Source: Peribacter sp964404805 (GTDB lineage Bacteria; Patescibacteriota; Gracilibacteria; Peribacterales; Peribacteraceae). Taken from it: a DNA stretch of 15,253 nt. Under the pieces are notes generated by a model that did not search any database, had not been told where the DNA came from, and saw only the letters and a list, made by a program, of their open reading frames with translations. Position numbers and translations under genes: made by a program. Each line of letters starts with the position of its first letter. The first letter of the stretch is position 1. The stretch spans positions 1-15,253 of the forward strand of contig CAYOLJ010000017.1 of NCBI GenBank assembly GCA_964404805.1, in the 5' to 3' direction. Below are positions 13,450-15,253 of this stretch, piece after piece.

Positions 13450-13478
13450 TTGTTTCCTTTTGGTGCGGATGCTACGCT
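13450..13478 (+). promoter_or_regulatory. possible tRNA promoter
   Basis: TTGTTT (13450-13455), 17-nt spacer ending in TGC, TACGCT (13473-13478), upstream of the two tRNA genes. The same -10 hexamer occurs before the anchored protein gene at 4289. Weak match to consensus. Confidence 0.3.
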
Positions 13479-13526
13479 CTCTCGGCTCTTCGGAGCTGTT
13501 TGTATTCGTTCTTTCTTCTCGAACGT

Positions 13527-13604
13527 GCGCCCGTAGCTTAGTCCGGATAAAGCGTCTGGTTGCGGTCCAGGAGATCGCAGGTTCAAATCCTGCCGGGCGC
13601 ACCA
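13527..13604 (+). tRNA. tRNA-Arg, anticodon GCG
   Basis: All arms fold: acceptor GCGCCCG/CGGGCGC, D stem GCTT/AAGC with GG in the loop, anticodon stem TCTGG/CCAGG (one G-U), loop TTGCGGT, five-base variable region, and T arm GCAGG-TTCAAAT-CCTGC. Discriminator A and an encoded CCA end the gene. The anticodon GCG reads CGC (and CGU). Most bacteria read these with an ACG anticodon edited to inosine, so GCG is unusual. Confidence 0.93.
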
Positions 13605-13611
13605 TTATTAT

Positions 13612-13687
<76 letters not shown>

Positions 13688-13736
13688 ATCCATTGAACAG
13701 TGTGAGAATTCCAGCAGTCTGACGTACAGTGTACGT

Positions 13737-14273
13737 ATTCTTTTTGGATATCTACTCCTCGGCATTGCGTTCCTCCTGCTCTTCACCGTCATCGTGACGG
13801 CGCTGGGCAACATCTTTGTAGGTGTTCCCTTTGTTCCCACCTCCAAGCAGGTGAGTGAAGAGATGATTCGGTTCGCCAATCTCAAAGGAGATGAAACGGT
13901 CTACGATCTCGGAGCAGGGGATGGGCGCATCCTCATCACGGCCAAACGTCTGCATCCAGGCATCCGTGCTATCGGATGGGAGTATGTACCGACAGTTTGG
14001 CTCCTCGGCAAGCTGCGGATCTGGTGGAGTGGGCAGGCCATCACCTTCCGGCTCGGTGATTCCAAGAAACAGAATCTGCATGATGCCGATTGCCTGTTCC
14101 TTTACCTGTTCGGCACAGTCATGCCGTCGCTCGAGGAACGATTGAACCGGGAACTCAAGCCCGGAACGAAAGTGGTGTCGTACGTCTTCCCATTCCCACA
14201 CCGGCAGCCCGTGGCAAAGAAAGTCGTGCCATGGCTCGGCAAGACAAACATGCTCTGGTTCTACGAGTGGTGA
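13737..14273 (+). CDS. membrane-anchored SAM methyltransferase, FAM173/ATPSCKMT-like
   Basis: A class I methyltransferase of about 178 aa. An N-terminal membrane helix (FGYLLLGIAFLLLFTVIVTA) is followed by VPFVPTSKQVSEEMI, SAM motif I VYDLGAGDGRIL, the acidic-loop region IGWEYVPTVWLLGKLRIW, and a late VVSYVFPFPHRQP. The order VPFVP, DxGxGDGR, GxE and FPFPH resembles the mitochondrial protein-lysine methyltransferases FAM173A/B, one of which (ATPSCKMT) modifies ATP synthase subunit c; this is recalled, not searched. The start is uncertain: no ATG, GTG or TTG precedes the helix in frame. ATT at 13737, exactly 6 nt after TACAGT (13725-13730), is proposed; CTG at 13719 is an alternative. Read-through from the tRNAs is possible. 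Confidence 0.78.
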   Translation: MLFGYLLLGIAFLLLFTVIVTALGNIFVGVPFVPTSKQVSEEMIRFANLKGDETVYDLGAGDGRILITAKRLHPGIRAIGWEYVPTVWLLGKLRIWWSGQAITFRLGDSKKQNLHDADCLFLYLFGTVMPSLEERLNRELKPGTKVVSYVFPFPHRQPVAKKVVPWLGKTNMLWFYEW

Positions 14274-14346
14274 ATGCAGAAGTATTCTATTGCGAAGTTG
14301 CGTGCGGGCATGTTGTGCATAATTTCTCTTGTGTCATATCTCACTA

Positions 14347-14403
14347 TAAAAGTGGGGCACCCGCCCCTCATGTTCCCTGTGGAACGCAAGAGGCGAGTGC
14401 CCC
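14347..14403 (-). terminator. intrinsic terminator of the large RNA
   Basis: On the minus strand 14403-14389 pairs with 14368-14354 (15 bp, two G-U), enclosing a second stem GTTCC/GGAAC (14385-14381 with 14376-14372). ACTTTTAT follows. Orientation shows that transcription arrives from the right. Confidence 0.85.
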
Positions 14404-14842
14404 GGTGACCTCATGCACGAGTGTAATGTGCGTGAGATCGGTCCCAGAGTGACCGGCTCTGGCCCCCTGTCCTGTACGCGCTAGAATGGGCGCGCACCAG
14501 TGTTTGTGTTGGTGGTAGCCCGAAGCTCGGGCATCGGCCTCCCGATAGTTCCCCGGGAGCGTGGAATGTTTGTGTTTGCCGGAACCCTAAGGCCCCAGCG
14601 TGGCACGGCGGTCAACCGTGTTCTGCACGGAGTGCAGAGAAGAACAGGGAGGAGAGAGAAGTGACTGACCCCGCACCTTTCTGTGCTTGCACAGAAAGGT
14701 GCGGGGCCTGAAGAAGATCTTCAGGAGGATCCGTGATACACGGACGACGAGAGCGATAAAGCCACCGAAGCCGTGTAATCGCGGTGTCACTTCTCACTGC
14801 TCCCTGCGCTCAATGAAGGACAGGGAATGTCAAAGAACAAAT
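14347..14842 (-). ncRNA. large structured non-coding RNA, about 500 nt, unknown family
   Basis: A stand-alone RNA gene between the methyltransferase and gmk, bounded by its own promoter and terminator and containing no convincing ORF. A 5' multibranch domain is closed by 14806-14800/14651-14645 (7 bp) and 14795-14786/14665-14656 (10 bp), with hairpins at 14744-14730, 14725-14707 and a perfect 18-bp stem 14706-14689/14686-14669. A 3' series of hairpins follows: 14638-14622, 14620-14604, 14559-14539, 14532-14518, 14514-14495, 14462-14444, 14436-14410. Two identical AACACAAACA decamers lie in apparently unpaired positions. I find no RNase P CR-I (GAGGAAAGTC), no tmRNA tRNA-like end, no SRP apical loop, and it is too long and branched for 6S. 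Function unknown. Confidence 0.8.
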
Positions 14843-14848
14843 CTAGTC

Positions 14849-14877
14849 AGTATAGCACGCTTACCATGGTCAGACAA
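14849..14877 (-). promoter_or_regulatory. promoter of the large structured RNA
   Basis: TTGTCT (14877-14872), 17-nt spacer, extended -10 TGC TATACT (hexamer 14854-14849) on the minus strand. The predicted start is about 14842-14844. It diverges from gmk. Confidence 0.75.
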
Positions 14878-14906
14878 CCGTCCGATGCGGTAGGATGCGC
14901 GAGGGT

Positions 14907-15253
14907 ATGGCCTCTTCGAGCCGCATTACAGGCGCATCATCTGGTAACGCAAAGGGCAAGCTTGTGCTCATCATCGGGCCGAGTGGGGTGGGCAAGAGTG
15001 TGGTGCTATTGGAGCTGAAAAAACGTCATCCTGAGTTTGTGTTTCCGCGCAGTGCCACGACGCGGGAGCGACGATCAGGAGAGAGTGACGACCTGTACCG
15101 CTTTCTCTCGGATTCGGAATTCGATGCGCTCGTTACACAGAATAAGGTTCTCGAGTGGGCGCAGGTGCATGAGGGAGCGCGCTACGGCACCCTCGAAGAA
15201 GAGATTGTTCCTGCTCTGATGCAGGGCAAGACCGTCGTGCGTGAAGTGGATAT
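14907..15253 (+). CDS. gmk: guanylate kinase (3' part missing)
   Basis: Phosphorylates GMP to GDP with ATP. About 115 residues are present before the right edge. KLVLIIGPSGVGKSVVLLEL holds the P-loop (GPSGVGKS); FPRSATTRERRSGESDDLYRF is the GMP-binding region (only SATTRERRSGESDDLYRF quoted as core), and VLEWAQVHEGARYGT matches the family motif before the lid. Two in-frame ATGs are possible. 14907 is preferred because a TAGGAT box (14891-14896) overlaps the one at 14895; that leaves about 10 nt between the -10 and the ATG. It diverges from the large RNA gene. Confidence 0.88.
   Translation, partial: MASSSRITGASSGNAKGKLVLIIGPSGVGKSVVLLELKKRHPEFVFPRSATTRERRSGESDDLYRFLSDSEFDALVTQNKVLEWAQVHEGARYGTLEEEIVPALMQGKTVVREVD

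Noticed and set aside
13377..13586. 70-residue N-terminal extension of PurE
   Set aside because: It would run antisense through tRNA-Arg and past the purE -10 box; PurE homology begins at 13376.
14341..14350. TATAAA on the plus strand as a promoter for a rightward RNA
   Set aside because: It is the complement of the U-tract of the minus-strand terminator; the better promoter (14849-14877) points left.
14347..14842. Known housekeeping RNA (RNase P, tmRNA, SRP, 6S)
   Set aside because: Hallmark motifs are absent by eye on both strands; a covariance-model search is still the decisive test.

Overview
The window looks like chromosomal DNA from a compact-genome bacterium, most likely a member of the Candidate Phyla Radiation (Patescibacteria), perhaps of the Peregrinibacteria/Peribacteria type. 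That placement is inference. It rests on small tightly packed genes, TGA used as a normal stop, many small unfamiliar membrane proteins, ribosome-maintenance genes mixed with isolated biosynthetic genes, and divergent family members. No transposon, phage, integrase or CRISPR array is visible.

Left part (1-5405), all on the minus strand: purM, a small anchored protein, a leucine attenuation leader followed by leuA, a small two-helix membrane protein, a VIT/CCC1-type metal transporter, and a D-2-hydroxyacid dehydrogenase cut by the left edge. Middle (5444-10355): a four-helix membrane protein, an FtsE-like ATPase without FtsX, the rRNA methyltransferases rlmE and rsmG, a 69-aa small gene, pyrE with two small ORFs behind it, a queuosine-precursor transporter (yhhQ), and an 89-aa small gene. 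Right part (10352-15253): an operon of family-4 uracil-DNA glycosylase, a small membrane protein and pheS; a 131-aa unknown; a class II-like purE; tRNA-Arg(GCG) and tRNA-Ala(GGC); an anchored methyltransferase resembling FAM173/ATPSCKMT; a large stand-alone structured RNA on the minus strand; and the start of gmk.

Two regulatory RNAs stand out. (1) Upstream of leuA there is a complete attenuation system: a TTGACA promoter, a 23-codon leader peptide with 9 leucines, mutually exclusive protector/antiterminator/terminator helices, and a U-tract. (2) Between the methyltransferase and gmk there is a roughly 500-nt RNA gene with its own extended -10 promoter, about a dozen hairpins and a strong intrinsic terminator; it lacks the hallmark motifs of RNase P RNA, tmRNA, SRP RNA and 6S RNA that I could look for by eye.

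A third pattern runs through the window: many first genes have a -10-like hexamer ending exactly 6 (sometimes 7) nt before the start codon, with no Shine-Dalgarno sequence. This indicates widespread leaderless transcription and helps fix several start codons (5456, 7321, 7380, 10086, 12347, 13376, 629). PurM, purE and pyrE point to partial de novo nucleotide synthesis, leuA to leucine synthesis under supply control, and yhhQ, rlmE and rsmG to RNA modification.
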